Shown here in pieces: positions 18,225 through 29,497 of a stretch of DNA of 33,164 bases. The notes beneath the pieces are model-generated. The model was not told the origin of the DNA and ran no database searches. It was given only the letters and a program-made list of their open reading frames with translations. This DNA is from Kluyvera cryocrescens NBRC 102467. GTDB taxonomy: Bacteria > Pseudomonadota > Gammaproteobacteria > Enterobacterales > Enterobacteriaceae. Every line of letters begins with the position of its first letter. Position 1 is the stretch's first letter. The translations under genes were made by a program, and so were the position numbers. The stretch lies in assembly GCF_001571285.1 (NCBI RefSeq), contig NZ_BCTM01000041.1, positions 1 to 33,164 of the forward strand, read 5' to 3'.

Positions 18225-20042
18225 ATGCTGTTGAAAACGTCTCGACGAACTTTCCTGAAGGGGTTAACCCTCTCTGGCGTAGCCGGAAGTCTTGGCGTAT
18301 GGAGTTTCAATGCGCGTTCCAGTCTGAGCCTGCCAGTTGCCGCATCCCTGCAGGGTACTCAGTTTGACCTGACCATTGGTGAAACGGCCGTCAATATCAC
18401 GGGCAGTGAGCGTCAGGCCAAAACAATCAATGGAGGCCTGCCGGGGCCCGTTCTTCGCTGGAAAGAAGGTGACACCATTACCCTGAAGGTCAAAAACCGT
18501 CTTAATGAACAGACGTCCATTCACTGGCACGGCATTATTCTTCCGGCCAATATGGATGGTGTTCCGGGGCTGAGTTTTATGGGCATAGAGCCTGATGATA
18601 CCTACGTTTACACCTTTAAGGTTAAGCAGAACGGGACTTACTGGTACCACAGCCATTCCGGTCTGCAGGAACAGGAGGGGGTATACGGTGCCATTATCAT
18701 CGATGCCAGGGAGCCAGAACCGTTTGCTTACGATCGTGAGCATGTGGTCATGTTGTCTGACTGGACCGATGAAAATCCTCACAGCCTGCTGAAAAAATTA
18801 AAAAAACAGTCGGATTACTACAATTTCAATAAACCAACCGTTGGCTCTTTTTTCCGCGACGTGAATACCAGGGGGCTGTCAGCCACCATTGCCGATCGGA
18901 AAATGTGGGCTGAAATGAAAATGAATCCGACTGACCTCGCGGATGTCAGTGGCTACACCTACACCTATCTCATGAACGGGCAGGCCCCGCTGAAAAACTG
19001 GACCGGACTGTTCCGTCCCGGTGAAAAGATACGCTTACGGTTTATCAACGGCTCGGCAATGACCTATTTCGATATCCGTATCCCCGGGCTGAAAATGACG
19101 GTCGTGGCTGCAGATGGCCAGTATGTAAACCCGGTTACCGTTGACGAATTCAGGATTGCCGTTGCCGAAACCTATGATGTCATTGTGGAGCCTCAGGGTG
19201 AGGCCTATACCATCTTCGCACAATCCATGGACAGGACCGGTTACGCTCGAGGGACACTGGCCACGAGAGAGGGGTTAAGTGCTGCCGTTCCCCCCCTCGA
19301 TCCCCGTTCTCTGTTGACCATGGAAGATATGGGTATGGGGGGAATGGGACATGATATGGCAGGAATGGACCACAGCCAGATGGGAGGCATGGATAACAGC
19401 GGAGAGATGATGTCTATGGACGGTGCTGACCTTCCGGATAGCGGGACATCCTCCGCGCCCATGGATCACAGCAGCATGGCCGGTATGGATCATTCCCGGA
19501 TGGCCGGAATGCCGGGTATGCAAAGTCATCCTGCGTCAGAAACGGATAACCCACTGGTTGATATGCAGGCGATGAGCGTCTCTCCGAAATTAAATGATCC
19601 GGGTATTGGTCTTCGAAATAACGGAAGAAAGGTTCTCACGTACGCGGATTTGAAAAGCCGCTTTGAGGATCCTGACGGACGTGAACCTGGCCGTACCATA
19701 GAACTGCATTTAACCGGCCACATGGAAAAGTTTGCCTGGTCATTTAACGGAATCAAGTTTTCAGATGCCGCACCGGTGCTGCTGAAATACGGTGAGCGGC
19801 TCAGGATCACGCTGATCAACGATACCATGATGACTCACCCCATTCACCTGCATGGTATGTGGAGCGATCTGGAAGATGAAAACGGTAATTTCATGGTTCG
19901 TAAACACACAATAGATGTTCCCCCTGGTACAAAACGCAGTTACAGAGTGACAGCAGATGCGCTTGGCCGCTGGGCGTATCACTGCCATTTGCTCTATCAC
20001 ATGGAAATGGGAATGTTTCGTGAAGTCCGGGTGGAGGAATGA
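18225..20042 (+). CDS. pcoA: PcoA periplasmic multicopper oxidase
   Basis: The 605-residue product has a twin-arginine signal (TSRRTFLKG) for export of the folded enzyme. All multicopper oxidase motifs are present: HWHGI, YHSHSG near the N-terminal domain, and HPIHLHGM and [12 protein letters not shown] at the C-terminus, holding the type 1 and trinuclear copper sites. A Met-rich region between about residues 365 and 440 (repeats of M-G-x-M and MDHSxMxGM) binds Cu(I). PcoA oxidises Cu(I) to less toxic Cu(II) and works with PcoB and PcoC. The ATG at 18225 lies six bases after AGGGA; another ATG at 18219 is too close to it. The stop overlaps the pcoB start region. Confidence 0.97.
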   Translation: MLLKTSRRTFLKGLTLSGVAGSLGVWSFNARSSLSLPVAASLQGTQFDLTIGETAVNITGSERQAKTINGGLPGPVLRWKEGDTITLKVKNRLNEQTSIHWHGIILPANMDGVPGLSFMGIEPDDTYVYTFKVKQNGTYWYHSHSGLQEQEGVYGAIIIDAREPEPFAYDREHVVMLSDWTDENPHSLLKKLKKQSDYYNFNKPTVGSFFRDVNTRGLSATIADRKMWAEMKMNPTDLADVSGYTYTYLMNGQAPLKNWTGLFRPGEKIRLRFINGSAMTYFDIRIPGLKMTVVAADGQYVNPVTVDEFRIAVAETYDVIVEPQGEAYTIFAQSMDRTGYARGTLATREGLSAAVPPLDPRSLLTMEDMGMGGMGHDMAGMDHSQMGGMDNSGEMMSMDGADLPDSGTSSAPMDHSSMAGMDHSRMAGMPGMQSHPASETDNPLVDMQAMSVSPKLNDPGIGLRNNGRKVLTYADLKSRFEDPDGREPGRTIELHLTGHMEKFAWSFNGIKFSDAAPVLLKYGERLRITLINDTMMTHPIHLHGMWSDLEDENGNFMVRKHTIDVPPGTKRSYRVTADALGRWAYHCHLLYHMEMGMFREVRVEE

Positions 20043-20047
20043 TGCGA

Positions 20048-20938
20048 ATGAAGAGAAATTTGAAGGCCATACCTGTTCTGGTCGCCGGTTTCTTTACCTC
20101 ACAGCTTTCTATTGCGGCGGGCTCCGTCTCTGCAGATCCCCACGCCGGGCACGACATGTCTGCCATGCAGATGCCAGCAGATGAGAATTTCACTGAGATG
20201 ACGTCAATGGAGCCCATTGTAACTGAGAGCAGAACGCCAATTCCGCCTGTTACCGATGCCGACCGGAAGGCTGCATTCGGCAATTTACAGGGGCATGCGA
20301 TTCACGACAGTGCGATTAATTATCTGGTTCTGCTGGATCAACTGGAATGGCAACGGTCGGATAACACCAACAATTTCAGCTGGAGTGTTAACAGCTGGAT
20401 TGGAGGCGACACAGACCGGCTTTGGCTAAAGAGCGAAGGCGAACGAAGCAATGGGGAAACGGAGGCGGCTGAAGCGCAGTTACTCTGGGGACATGCGGTT
20501 GGCCCCTGGTGGGATTTGGTTGCGGGTGTCAGGCAGGATTTCAGACCTGCTTCTGCCCAGACCTGGGCTGCTGTCGGTTTTCAGGGGCTGGCACTCTATA
20601 ATTTTGAATCTGAAATTACGGGGTTTGTCAGTAATGGCGGAAAAGCAGCCCTTCGTCTGGGAGGAGAATACGACGTTTTACTGACTAACCGGCTCATACT
20701 CCAGCCATCCTATGAGGTGAATTTCTACAGTCAGGATGATGAATCGCGGGGTCGCGGCAGGGGACTGACTGACACAGAACTGGGGCTCCGGCTGCGCTAT
20801 GAAATACGCCGTGAGTTTGCACCCTATATAGGCGTTTCCTGGAATCAACTTTACGGGAAAACATCCGATATGGCGAAAAGAGAAGGTGAGAAAGACCATC
20901 AGGTAGTATTCCTGGCGGGAGCCAGAATCTGGTTTTAA
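20048..20938 (+). CDS. pcoB: PcoB outer-membrane copper resistance protein
   Basis: The 296-residue product has a signal peptide ([16 protein letters not shown]..), a Met/His-rich mature start ([13 protein letters not shown]) and a beta-barrel body with alternating aromatic strands ending in the outer-membrane signature AGARIWF. CopB-family proteins act with the oxidase PcoA. Three in-frame ATGs (20039, 20042, 20048) follow GGAGGA; I use 20048 for spacing and the signal peptide. Coupling with pcoA is tight: the first ATG overlaps the pcoA stop. Confidence 0.94.
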   Translation: MKRNLKAIPVLVAGFFTSQLSIAAGSVSADPHAGHDMSAMQMPADENFTEMTSMEPIVTESRTPIPPVTDADRKAAFGNLQGHAIHDSAINYLVLLDQLEWQRSDNTNNFSWSVNSWIGGDTDRLWLKSEGERSNGETEAAEAQLLWGHAVGPWWDLVAGVRQDFRPASAQTWAAVGFQGLALYNFESEITGFVSNGGKAALRLGGEYDVLLTNRLILQPSYEVNFYSQDDESRGRGRGLTDTELGLRLRYEIRREFAPYIGVSWNQLYGKTSDMAKREGEKDHQVVFLAGARIWF

Positions 20939-20977
20939 CGCACCGATATAAAACACTCAACTAAACAGGTAAATAAA

Positions 20978-21358
20978 ATGTCGATTTTAAATAAAGCCAT
21001 TTTTACAGGTGGCCTCGTTATGGGCGTTGCTTTCTCTGCTATGGCCCATCCTGAATTAAAAAGTTCTGTCCCGCAGGCAGATTCAGCCATAGCGGCCCCG
21101 GAAAAGATCCAGCTTAATTTCACAGAAGATCTGACTGTGAAATTCTCAGGGGCTAAATTAACAATGACCGGGATGAAAGGCATGTCATCCCATTCGCCAA
21201 TGCCAGTCGCGGCAAAAGTGGCACCAGGTGCTGACCCTAAATCAATGGTCATTATCCCACGAGAACCTCTGCCAGCCGGCACTTATCGTGTTGACTGGCG
21301 CGCGGTTTCTGCAGATACACACCCTATTACCGGCAATTACACTTTTACAGTGAAGTAA
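20978..21358 (+). CDS. pcoC: PcoC periplasmic copper carrier
   Basis: The 126-residue product has a signal peptide cut after SAMA (residue 23), leaving HPELK with His1 as a Cu(II) ligand. The Met-rich loop ([15 protein letters not shown]) binds Cu(I), and SADTHPITG near the end supplies another His. The CopC beta-sandwich fold is complete. PcoC carries copper to PcoA or PcoD. It lies 4 bases before pcoD. Confidence 0.96.
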   Translation: MSILNKAIFTGGLVMGVAFSAMAHPELKSSVPQADSAIAAPEKIQLNFTEDLTVKFSGAKLTMTGMKGMSSHSPMPVAAKVAPGADPKSMVIIPREPLPAGTYRVDWRAVSADTHPITGNYTFTVK

Positions 21359-21362
21359 TATT

Positions 21363-22292
21363 ATGAACGACCTGATTATGATTGTTATTCGTTTTCTTCT
21401 TTATCTTGATTTGATGGTAATATTTGGATTGCCATTTTTTCAGATATATGGAATAAGCAGTGTCAGACATGAAACGTATAACCTGACTAATTTCAGGTCG
21501 TTTATAACCTTTGCTGTTGTTGCAGGCATCATTCTTACTGGCATTAATATGCTCCTGGTATCTAATGCCATGAGCGGAGTAACTGATCTCAGAGAATTAT
21601 CTATCCATATTATCGAGATGGTGATAGAAGAAACGGATGTAGGTATTAGCTGGATTGTCAGACTCTGTGCCCTGTTTACCACTCTCGGTGCTTTGTTCCT
21701 TTACACTAATAAGAGAGTATTGTCCTGCCTGCTGATGACGATGAGTGGGGGCGTGGCGCTGGCTACACTTGCCTGGGGAGGACACGCCGTCATGCATGAC
21801 GGTCTGCATTACTATCTCCATTTACTGAGCGATCTGACTCATCTCGGCGCTGCAGGTGCCTGGACAGGTGCTCTGGTTGCATTTGCTATCCTGCTGATGC
21901 GCAGAAACGCGCATAATGCACAGAGCGTCATTGTGATATCTGACTCCCTGGCAAAATTTGCCACGGCAGGTACGGTGATTGTTGTAGCCCTGATCCTGAG
22001 TGCGCTGGTCAACTATCTGTATATTGCTGAGGGTAACTTAAACCCCTTATTCAACAGCTCCTGGGGGGGGATATTGCTTGCTAAGACGGCTCTGTTTGTT
22101 CTGATGCTTCTTCTGGCTGCAGCAAACCGGTTTCACCTGGGTCCCCGGCTTGAAGTTATGGTCAGGGAAGGGAATTATGATCGCAGCGTTGCCCTGATGC
22201 GAAACAGCATCCTGACAGAATTCGTTGTTGCGATTATCATTCTGGGCGCCGTTGCGTGGCTCGGAATGCTTGCTCCGTCTCAGGTCAGCTAG
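21363..22292 (+). CDS. pcoD: PcoD inner-membrane copper protein
   Basis: The 309-residue protein has about eight membrane segments, beginning [19 protein letters not shown], and belongs to the CopD family. Conserved His/Met residues occur in [23 protein letters not shown] (in two pieces of that loop). With PcoC it moves copper across the inner membrane, thought to load PcoA before Tat export. A run of eight G lies in the coding sequence at 22063-22070. Confidence 0.95.
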   Translation: MNDLIMIVIRFLLYLDLMVIFGLPFFQIYGISSVRHETYNLTNFRSFITFAVVAGIILTGINMLLVSNAMSGVTDLRELSIHIIEMVIEETDVGISWIVRLCALFTTLGALFLYTNKRVLSCLLMTMSGGVALATLAWGGHAVMHDGLHYYLHLLSDLTHLGAAGAWTGALVAFAILLMRRNAHNAQSVIVISDSLAKFATAGTVIVVALILSALVNYLYIAEGNLNPLFNSSWGGILLAKTALFVLMLLLAAANRFHLGPRLEVMVREGNYDRSVALMRNSILTEFVVAIIILGAVAWLGMLAPSQVS

Positions 22293-22346
22293 GGGACAGC
22301 CAAAGCTCATGCGTGAGATTTTTACTTTCATATCAGCGAGTTGACC

Positions 22347-23027
22347 ATGCAGCGTATTTTAATCGTTGAAGACGAACAAAAAACAGGTCGTTACCTGCAG
22401 CAGGGACTGATTGAGGAAGGCTATCAGGCCGATCTCTTTAATAATGGCCGCGATGGTCTCGGGGCCGCGTCGAAGGGACAGTATGATTTGATAATACTGG
22501 ACGTGATGCTGCCTTTCCTCAACGGGTGGCAAATCATCAGCGCACTGAGGGAGTCCGGGCATGAAGAACCGGTCCTGTTTTTAACCGCAAAGGACAACGT
22601 GCGGGACAAAGTGAAAGGACTGGAGCTTGGCGCAGATGACTATCTGATTAAGCCCTTCGATTTTACAGAGCTTGTTGCACGTGTAAGAACCTTGCTGCGA
22701 CGCGCCCGCTCGCAGGCCGCCACAGTTTGCACTATCGCCGATATGACCGTTGATATGGTGCGCCGGACCGTGATCCGTTCGGGGAAGAAGATCCATCTCA
22801 CCGGTAAAGAATACGTTCTGCTTGAGTTGCTGCTGCAACGCACCGGAGAGGTGTTACCCAGGAGTCTTATCTCGTCCCTGGTCTGGAATATGAACTTTGA
22901 CAGTGACACGAATGTGATTGATGTCGCCGTGAGACGCCTGAGAAGTAAAATTGATGATGACTTTGAGCCAAAACTGATCCATACCGTTCGTGGTGCCGGA
23001 TATGTCCTGGAGATCAGAGAAGAGTGA
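22347..23027 (+). CDS. pcoR: PcoR response regulator
   Basis: The 226-residue OmpR/PhoB-type regulator has a receiver domain with VEDE and the phospho-acceptor Asp52 in IILDVML, YLIKPFD, and a winged-helix domain ending [14 protein letters not shown]. It activates pcoA and probably the divergent pcoE-like gene. The ATG at 22347 starts [10 protein letters not shown]; an upstream in-frame TTG at 22341 is unlikely. Its TGA overlaps the pcoS start (GTGA). Confidence 0.96.
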   Translation: MQRILIVEDEQKTGRYLQQGLIEEGYQADLFNNGRDGLGAASKGQYDLIILDVMLPFLNGWQIISALRESGHEEPVLFLTAKDNVRDKVKGLELGADDYLIKPFDFTELVARVRTLLRRARSQAATVCTIADMTVDMVRRTVIRSGKKIHLTGKEYVLLELLLQRTGEVLPRSLISSLVWNMNFDSDTNVIDVAVRRLRSKIDDDFEPKLIHTVRGAGYVLEIREE

Positions 23028-24424
23028 GGTTCAAAATTTCCCTGACCACGCGCCTGAGCCTGATTTTTTCTGCAGTGATGCTTACGGTATGGTGGTTATC
23101 CAGTTTTATGCTGGTGAGCACCCTGAATGGCTATTTCGATAATCAGGACCGCGATTTTCTGACAGGTAAACTTCAGCTCACCGAAGAGTTTCTTAAAACA
23201 GAGACGTTCCGGAACAAAACGGATATTAAGTCATTATCAGAAAAAATAAACGATGCGATGGTAGGGCACAATGGTTTATTCATTTCTATAAAAAACATGG
23301 AAAATGAAAAAATTGTTGAACTTTATGCCAAAAATTCTGTTGTTCCAGCGGTCCTGCTTAATAAGTCGGGTGATATTCTCGACTATATGATCCAGACGGA
23401 AGAAAATAACACCGTGTACCGCAGTATCTCGCGGCGGGTTGCCGTGACGCCGGAACAGGGTAAAAGTAAACATTTCATCATTACGGTTGCCACGGATACT
23501 GGGTATCACACCCTGTTTATGGATAAGCTCAGTACCTGGCTGTTCTGGTTCAATATCGGTCTGGTCTTTATTTCTGTTTTTCTGGGCTGGCTGACCACAC
23601 GTATTGGTCTGAAACCGTTACGGGAAATGACCAGTCTGGCTTCCTCCATGACCGTACACAGCCTTGATCAGCGTCTTAATCCCGATCTGGCTCCACCGGA
23701 AATCTCTGAGACCATGCAGGAATTCAATAACATGTTCGATCGCCTGGAGGGGTCATTTCGGAAACTGTCAGATTTCTCGTCTGACATCGCGCATGAGCTG
23801 CGCACACCAGTCAGTAATCTGATGATGCAGACGCAGTTTGCACTGGCTAAGGAAAGGGATGTTTCGCATTACCGCGAAATTTTATTCGCTAACCTGGAAG
23901 AACTGAAAAGGTTGTCACGAATGACCAGTGACATGCTTTTTCTGGCACGTTCAGAGCATGGTCTGCTGCAGCTGGATAAACATGATGTAGATCTGGCAGC
24001 CGAACTGAATGAATTACGTGAGTTATTCGAGCCCCTGGCAGACGAAACAGGAAAGACAATCACGGTTGAAGGAGAGGGCGTTGTTGCCGGAGACAGCGAT
24101 ATGCTGCGACGTGCTTTCAGTAACCTGCTTTCCAATGCAATCAAGTATTCTCCCGATAACACCTGTACAGCGATACACCTTGAGCGTGACAGTGACTGTG
24201 TGAACGTGATGATTACGAATACGATGTCTGGCCCGGTTCCCGCTAATCTGGAACGCCTGTTTGACCGGTTCTATCGCGCAGACTCATCTAGGGTCCACAA
24301 TACGGAAGGTGCGGGGCTGGGATTATCAATTACAAGGTCGATCATTCATGCTCACGGCGGCGAGCTGTCAGCAGAACAGCAGGGGCGGGAAATTGTGTTC
24401 AGTGTGCGTCTGTTAACGGATTAA
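23024..24424 (+). CDS. pcoS: PcoS copper-sensing histidine kinase
   Basis: The 466-residue membrane kinase has two membrane segments (about residues 12-34 and 170-191), a periplasmic sensor loop, a HAMP linker and the H box [15 protein letters not shown] with His257. The N box ([10 protein letters not shown]) and GAGLGLS are present; the G1 box is degenerate (TNTMSGPVP). The GTG start overlaps the pcoR stop by four bases. The sensor loop differs from that of SilS and has few Met/His residues. Confidence 0.95.
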   Translation: MRFKISLTTRLSLIFSAVMLTVWWLSSFMLVSTLNGYFDNQDRDFLTGKLQLTEEFLKTETFRNKTDIKSLSEKINDAMVGHNGLFISIKNMENEKIVELYAKNSVVPAVLLNKSGDILDYMIQTEENNTVYRSISRRVAVTPEQGKSKHFIITVATDTGYHTLFMDKLSTWLFWFNIGLVFISVFLGWLTTRIGLKPLREMTSLASSMTVHSLDQRLNPDLAPPEISETMQEFNNMFDRLEGSFRKLSDFSSDIAHELRTPVSNLMMQTQFALAKERDVSHYREILFANLEELKRLSRMTSDMLFLARSEHGLLQLDKHDVDLAAELNELRELFEPLADETGKTITVEGEGVVAGDSDMLRRAFSNLLSNAIKYSPDNTCTAIHLERDSDCVNVMITNTMSGPVPANLERLFDRFYRADSSRVHNTEGAGLGLSITRSIIHAHGGELSAEQQGREIVFSVRLLTD

Positions 24425-24450
24425 TACTGTTATTCAGTAAAAATCCGGAA

Positions 24451-24506
24451 GGTGACAAAAATGTCATCATTTAGTCACGCGATAAACAGAGGCGGTTTTT
24501 TATAAT
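24451..24506 (+). promoter_or_regulatory. pcoE promoter with SilR/CusR-type box
   Basis: GGTGACAAAAATGTCATC (24451-24468) matches the CusR-box half-sites TGACAA and TGTCAT. GTCAC (24474-24478), AAACAGAG (24484-24491) and TATAAT (24501-24506) follow with exactly the spacing seen at silE and silC. It bears no resemblance to the PcoR boxes upstream of pcoA. Work on E. coli showed that pcoE responds to the chromosomal CusRS system, which agrees. Confidence 0.85.
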
Positions 24507-24527
24507 CAGTCATAAATCAGGAGCAAC

Positions 24528-24566
24528 GTGATAATTCAATCGCCCGGTTCCTGGCGTGATGATTAA
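24528..24566 (+). CDS. Possible 12-residue leader ORF in the pcoE leader
   Basis: AGGAG (24519-24523) is followed after four bases by a GTG that opens a 12-codon frame (start VIIQSPGSW). It begins about 15 bases after the presumed transcription start and ends 75 bases before pcoE. A hairpin AATGCTT/AAGCATT (24582-24605) lies between. A leader peptide is conceivable; chance is equally likely. Confidence 0.2.
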   Translation: MIIQSPGSWRDD

Positions 24567-24640
24567 CCAGCCCTGAGATCAAATGCTTTCTCTGTTATAA
24601 GCATTGATTGTTCGGGTATGAAAACACCGGAGACCCAACC

Positions 24641-25075
24641 ATGAAAAAAATTCTTGTATCCTTTATTGCCATGATGGCTGTCGCTTCATCTGCCTGGGCT
24701 GCAGAGACAATGAACATGCATGACCAGGTAAATAATGCCCAGGCGCCTGCCCATCAGATGCAGTCATCCGCTGAAAAAAGTGCAGTTCAGGGGGAGAGCA
24801 TGAAAATGATGGATATGAGCGGTCACGATCAGGCCGCTATGTCCCATGAAATGATGCAAAACGGCAATTCTGCCGCCCATCAGGACATGGCTGAAATGCA
24901 TAAAAAAATGATGAAAGCCAAACCTGAGAACACCCAAGAAACTGCTAAGCCATTTTCCGAAATGAGCGAGCATGAGAAAGCCGCTGTTGTGCATGAGAAG
25001 GCGAATAATGGCCAGTCTTCCGTTATTCATCAGCAACAGGCGGAAAAGCATCGCAGCCAGATCACCCAGAATTAA
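24641..25075 (+). CDS. pcoE: PcoE periplasmic copper/silver-binding protein
   Basis: The 144-residue product has a signal peptide ending SAWA (residue 20) and is rich in Met and His. It shows the three H-x4-NN-x5-H repeats (MHDQVNNAQAPAH, a more Met-rich middle copy MSHEMMQNGNSAAH, and VHEKANNGQSSVIH). The first repeat is nearly identical to that of SilE, including NNAQAPAHQMQSS. The ATG follows GGAGACCCAACC; the frame extends 11 codons upstream without support. It is made as a single-gene unit from a SilR/CusR-type promoter, with a leader of about 130 bases, and ends at the terminator 25126-25151. Confidence 0.96.
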   Translation: MKKILVSFIAMMAVASSAWAAETMNMHDQVNNAQAPAHQMQSSAEKSAVQGESMKMMDMSGHDQAAMSHEMMQNGNSAAHQDMAEMHKKMMKAKPENTQETAKPFSEMSEHEKAAVVHEKANNGQSSVIHQQQAEKHRSQITQN

Positions 25076-25125
25076 CCCGCAGCTCCACTTGTCAGACCCT
25101 CATTTGACGCCGAAGTCACTGGCTT

Positions 25126-25151
25126 ACGCTCCTGCCCGGAGCGTTTTTTTT
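25126..25151 (+). terminator. Rho-independent terminator of pcoE
   Basis: ACGCTCC (25126-25132) pairs with GGAGCGT (25138-25144) around a five-base loop and is followed by seven further T. It lies about 50 bases after the pcoE stop and marks the end of the copper island. Confidence 0.93.
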
Positions 25152-25161
25152 AATATCATTT

Positions 25162-25224
25162 CGTGCCATGCTAGAGAATGGTATCGACCGTAATCACCTA
25201 CGAGAGAAAACCATCACCCTATCT
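25162..25224 (+). pseudogene. Remnant of a second Rpn-family nuclease gene (3' part)
   Basis: In the frame CGT GCC ATG.. the sequence reads RAMLENGIDRN, nearly the same as TMLQNGIDRN in the C-terminal tail of the intact Rpn-family protein at 309-1238. The DNA differs mostly at third codon positions, so this is a diverged homologue and not a copy. The similarity fades after about 25193, and the mer transposon repeat begins at 25225. No upstream part of the gene is present, because the pcoE terminator ends at 25151. Confidence 0.5.
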
Positions 25225-25262
25225 GGGGTCGTCTCAGAATTCGGAAAATAAAGCACGCTAAG
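25225..25262 (-). repeat. 38-bp terminal inverted repeat of Tn21-subgroup transposon
   Basis: The sequence starts GGGGTCGTCTCAGAATTCGG and ends AAAGCACGCTAAG, the terminal-repeat pattern of the Tn21/Tn501 subgroup of Tn3-family transposons. The middle (CAGAATTCGGAAAA) resembles the Tn501 type and the inner end (AATAAAGCACGCTAAG) the Tn21 type. Its inner end covers the merR stop codon. The five bases outside are TATCT; the other transposon end is lost, so no target duplication can be checked. Confidence 0.9.
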
Positions 25263-25713
25263 GCGTAGTCACCCCGTGACTCCCCCGCGCCGATGCAGCG
25301 AGCTTCGTTCCGTCTTGCAGTGACGCAATCAGCGGGCAGGAAACGTTCCCTTTCCGCGCATGGCAGGCGCACACCAGTTCAGACAGCACGGCCTCCATGC
25401 GTGCCAAGTCGGCCATCTTCTCGCGCACATCCTTGAGCTTGTGCTCGGCCAGGCCGCTGGCTTCCTCGCAATGGGTGCCATCCTCCAGCCGCAGTAGCTC
25501 GGCGATTTCGTCCAGGCTAAAGCCCAGCCGCTGGGCCGATTTCACGAACCGCACTCGTGTTACATCCGCCTCGCCATAGCGGCGAATGCTGCCATAGGGC
25601 TTGTCTGGCTCCGGCAGCAGGCCCTTGCGCTGGTAGAACCGGATGGTCTCCACATTGACCCCGGCCGCCTTGGCAAAAACGCCAATGGTCAGATTCTCAA
25701 AATTAATTTGCAT
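25258..25713 (-). CDS. merR: MerR mercury-responsive regulator (C-terminally extended)
   Basis: The 151-residue protein has the N-terminal winged helix-turn-helix ([25 protein letters not shown]), a long dimerisation helix, and the three Hg(II) ligands Cys82, Cys117 and Cys126. It represses and, with mercury, activates the mer promoter by untwisting it. Typical Tn501/Tn21 MerR has 144 residues; here the end reads [11 protein letters not shown], so the tail is about seven residues longer, and the TAG stop lies inside the terminal inverted repeat of the transposon. It is divergent from merT. Confidence 0.96.
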   Translation of the reverse strand: MQINFENLTIGVFAKAAGVNVETIRFYQRKGLLPEPDKPYGSIRRYGEADVTRVRFVKSAQRLGFSLDEIAELLRLEDGTHCEEASGLAEHKLKDVREKMADLARMEAVLSELVCACHARKGNVSCPLIASLQDGTKLAASARGSHGVTTP

Positions 25714-25718
25714 ATCGC

Positions 25719-25749
25719 TTGACTCCGTACATAACTACGGAAGTAAGCT
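25719..25749 (+). promoter_or_regulatory. mer operator-promoter
   Basis: TTGACT (-35, 25719-25724) and TAAGCT (-10, 25744-25749) are separated by the 19-base spacer typical of MerR-type promoters. In the spacer lies the dyad CTCCGTA-CATAAC-TACGGAAG that binds MerR. The overlapping merR promoter is on the other strand. Confidence 0.94.
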
Positions 25750-25784
25750 TAAGCTATCCAAACCAAATTTGAAAGGACAAGCGT

Positions 25785-26135
25785 ATGTCTGAACCACAAA
25801 ACGGGCGCGGCGCGCTCTTCGCCGGTGGGCTGGCCGCCATTCTTGCGTCGGCCTGCTGCCTGGGGCCGCTGGTTTTGATCGCCTTGGGGTTCAGCGGGGC
25901 ATGGATCGGCAACCTGACGGTGCTGGAACCCTATCGCCCGATCTTCATCGGCGCAGCGCTGGTCGCGCTGTTTTTCGCCTGGCGGCGCATCTACCGCCCG
26001 GCGCAAGCCTGCAAACCGGGTGAGGTCTGCGCGATTCCCCAAGTGCGAGCTACTTACAAGCTCATTTTCTGGATCGTGGCCGCGCTGGTCCTGGTCTCGC
26101 TCGGATTTCCCTACGTCATGCCATTTTTCTATTAA
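25785..26135 (+). CDS. merT: MerT mercuric ion transport protein
   Basis: The 116-residue inner-membrane protein has three membrane segments. The Cys pair in the first (ASACCLGPL, Cys24/Cys25) takes Hg(II) from MerP, and the loop cysteines (CKPGEVC) pass it to the cytoplasmic side, to MerA. It is the first gene of the mer operon, 36 bases after the -10. Confidence 0.97.
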   Translation: MSEPQNGRGALFAGGLAAILASACCLGPLVLIALGFSGAWIGNLTVLEPYRPIFIGAALVALFFAWRRIYRPAQACKPGEVCAIPQVRATYKLIFWIVAALVLVSLGFPYVMPFFY

Positions 26136-26150
26136 TCACAGGAGTTCATC

Positions 26151-26426
26151 ATGAAAAAACTGTTTGCCGCCCTCGCCCTCGCTGCCGTTGTTGCCCCCGT
26201 GTGGGCCGCCACCCAGACCGTCACGCTGTCCGTGCCTGGCATGACCTGCGCCTCTTGCCCGATCACTGTCAAGCACGCGCTTTCCAAGGTTGAGGGCGTG
26301 AGCAAGACCGACGTAAGTTTCGACAAGCGCCAGGCCGTCGTCACCTTCGACGATGCCAAGACCAACGTCCAGAAGTTGACCAAGGCGACCGAGGACGCGG
26401 GCTATCCGTCCAGCCTCAAACGCTGA
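26151..26426 (+). CDS. merP: MerP periplasmic mercury-binding protein
   Basis: The 91-residue product has a signal peptide (to VWA, residue 19) and one HMA domain with GMTCASCPITV, whose two cysteines bind one Hg(II). It scavenges mercury in the periplasm and hands it to MerT. A good AGGAG lies before the ATG, 15 bases after merT. Confidence 0.97.
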   Translation: MKKLFAALALAAVVAPVWAATQTVTLSVPGMTCASCPITVKHALSKVEGVSKTDVSFDKRQAVVTFDDAKTNVQKLTKATEDAGYPSSLKR

Positions 26427-26453
26427 TCCGTTAACCGAACTCGGGAGCGACAC

Positions 26454-28603
<2,150 letters not shown>

Positions 28604-28620
28604 GGAAAAGGAGGTGTTCA

Positions 28621-28986
28621 ATGAGCGCCTACACAGTGTCCCGGCTGGCCCTTGATGCCGGGGTGAGCGTGCATATCGTGCGCGACTACCTGCTGCGCGG
28701 ATTGCTACGGCCGGTCGCGTACACCACGGGCGGCTACGGCTTGTTCGATGACACCGCGTTGCAACGGCTGCGCTTTGTACGGGCTGCCTTCGAAGCGGGT
28801 ATCGGCCTGGACGCACTGGCGCGGCTGTGCCGGGCGCTGGATGCTGCGGACGGTGACGGTGCGTCTGCGCAGCTTGCCGTGTTGCGGCAACTCGTCGAGC
28901 GTCGGCGCGAGGCCCTGGCCAGCCTCGAAATGCAACTGGCCGCCATGCCAACCGAACCGGCACAGCACGCGGAGAGTCTGCCATGA
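28621..28986 (+). CDS. merD: MerD secondary mer regulator
   Basis: The 121-residue protein has a MerR-like helix-turn-helix ([20 protein letters not shown]) but lacks the three mercury cysteines. It is thought to displace MerR after mercury is gone and so to shut off the operon. AGGAGG precedes the ATG at 28621; an in-frame start at 28588 lies inside merA. It overlaps merE by four bases. Confidence 0.95.
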
Positions 28987-29219
28987 ACAGCCCAGAGCAC
29001 TTGCCGTCTGAGACGCACAAACCGATCACCGGCTACTTGTGGGGCGCGCTGGCCGTGCTCACCTGTCCCTGCCATTTGCCGATTCTCGCCATTGTGCTAG
29101 CCGGCACGACGGCCGGCGCGTTCATCGGGGAGCACTGGGGTATTGCAGCCCTCACGCTGACCGGCTTGTTTGTCCTGTCTGTGACGCGGCTGCTGCGGGC
29201 CTTCAAGGGAAGATCATGA
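28983..29219 (+). CDS. merE: MerE mercury transport protein
   Basis: The 78-residue membrane protein has two membrane segments and the motif LTCPCHLPI, whose Cys pair resembles that of MerT and MerC. MerE takes up Hg(II) and methylmercury. Start ATGA overlaps the merD stop. Confidence 0.95.
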
Positions 29220-29284
29220 CCGCTTCCCAGCCAGCCGAGAGTGGGCAGCTTTGAGCTTCGCTACCAATCTGGAGGAGTACCACC

Positions 29285-29497
29285 ATGAACGCAAACGCCC
29301 CGAACACTGCCAGTTGCACCACCTGCTGCGTATGCTGCAAAGAAATTCCGCTCGATGCCGCCTTCACCCCGGAAGGCGCGGAATACGTCGAACATTTCTG
29401 CGGGCTGGATTGCTATGAACGCTTCCAGGCACGCGCCAAGGCCGCGACAGAATCTGACATTGCGCCTGTCCCTGGCGGTTCGCAGCCGTCAGATTGA
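29285..29497 (+). CDS. DUF3330-type cysteine-rich protein
   Basis: The 70-residue product has many cysteines near the start ([12 protein letters not shown], residues 11-22) and a second cluster ([11 protein letters not shown]), suggesting a zinc-finger or metal site. DUF3330 genes occur in Tn3-family mer transposons between mer and the transposition genes. GGAGG lies before the ATG. Its last bases overlap the start of the res site. The function is unknown; a link to mercury is possible given the thiols. Confidence 0.8.
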   Translation: MNANAPNTASCTTCCVCCKEIPLDAAFTPEGAEYVEHFCGLDCYERFQARAKAATESDIAPVPGGSQPSD

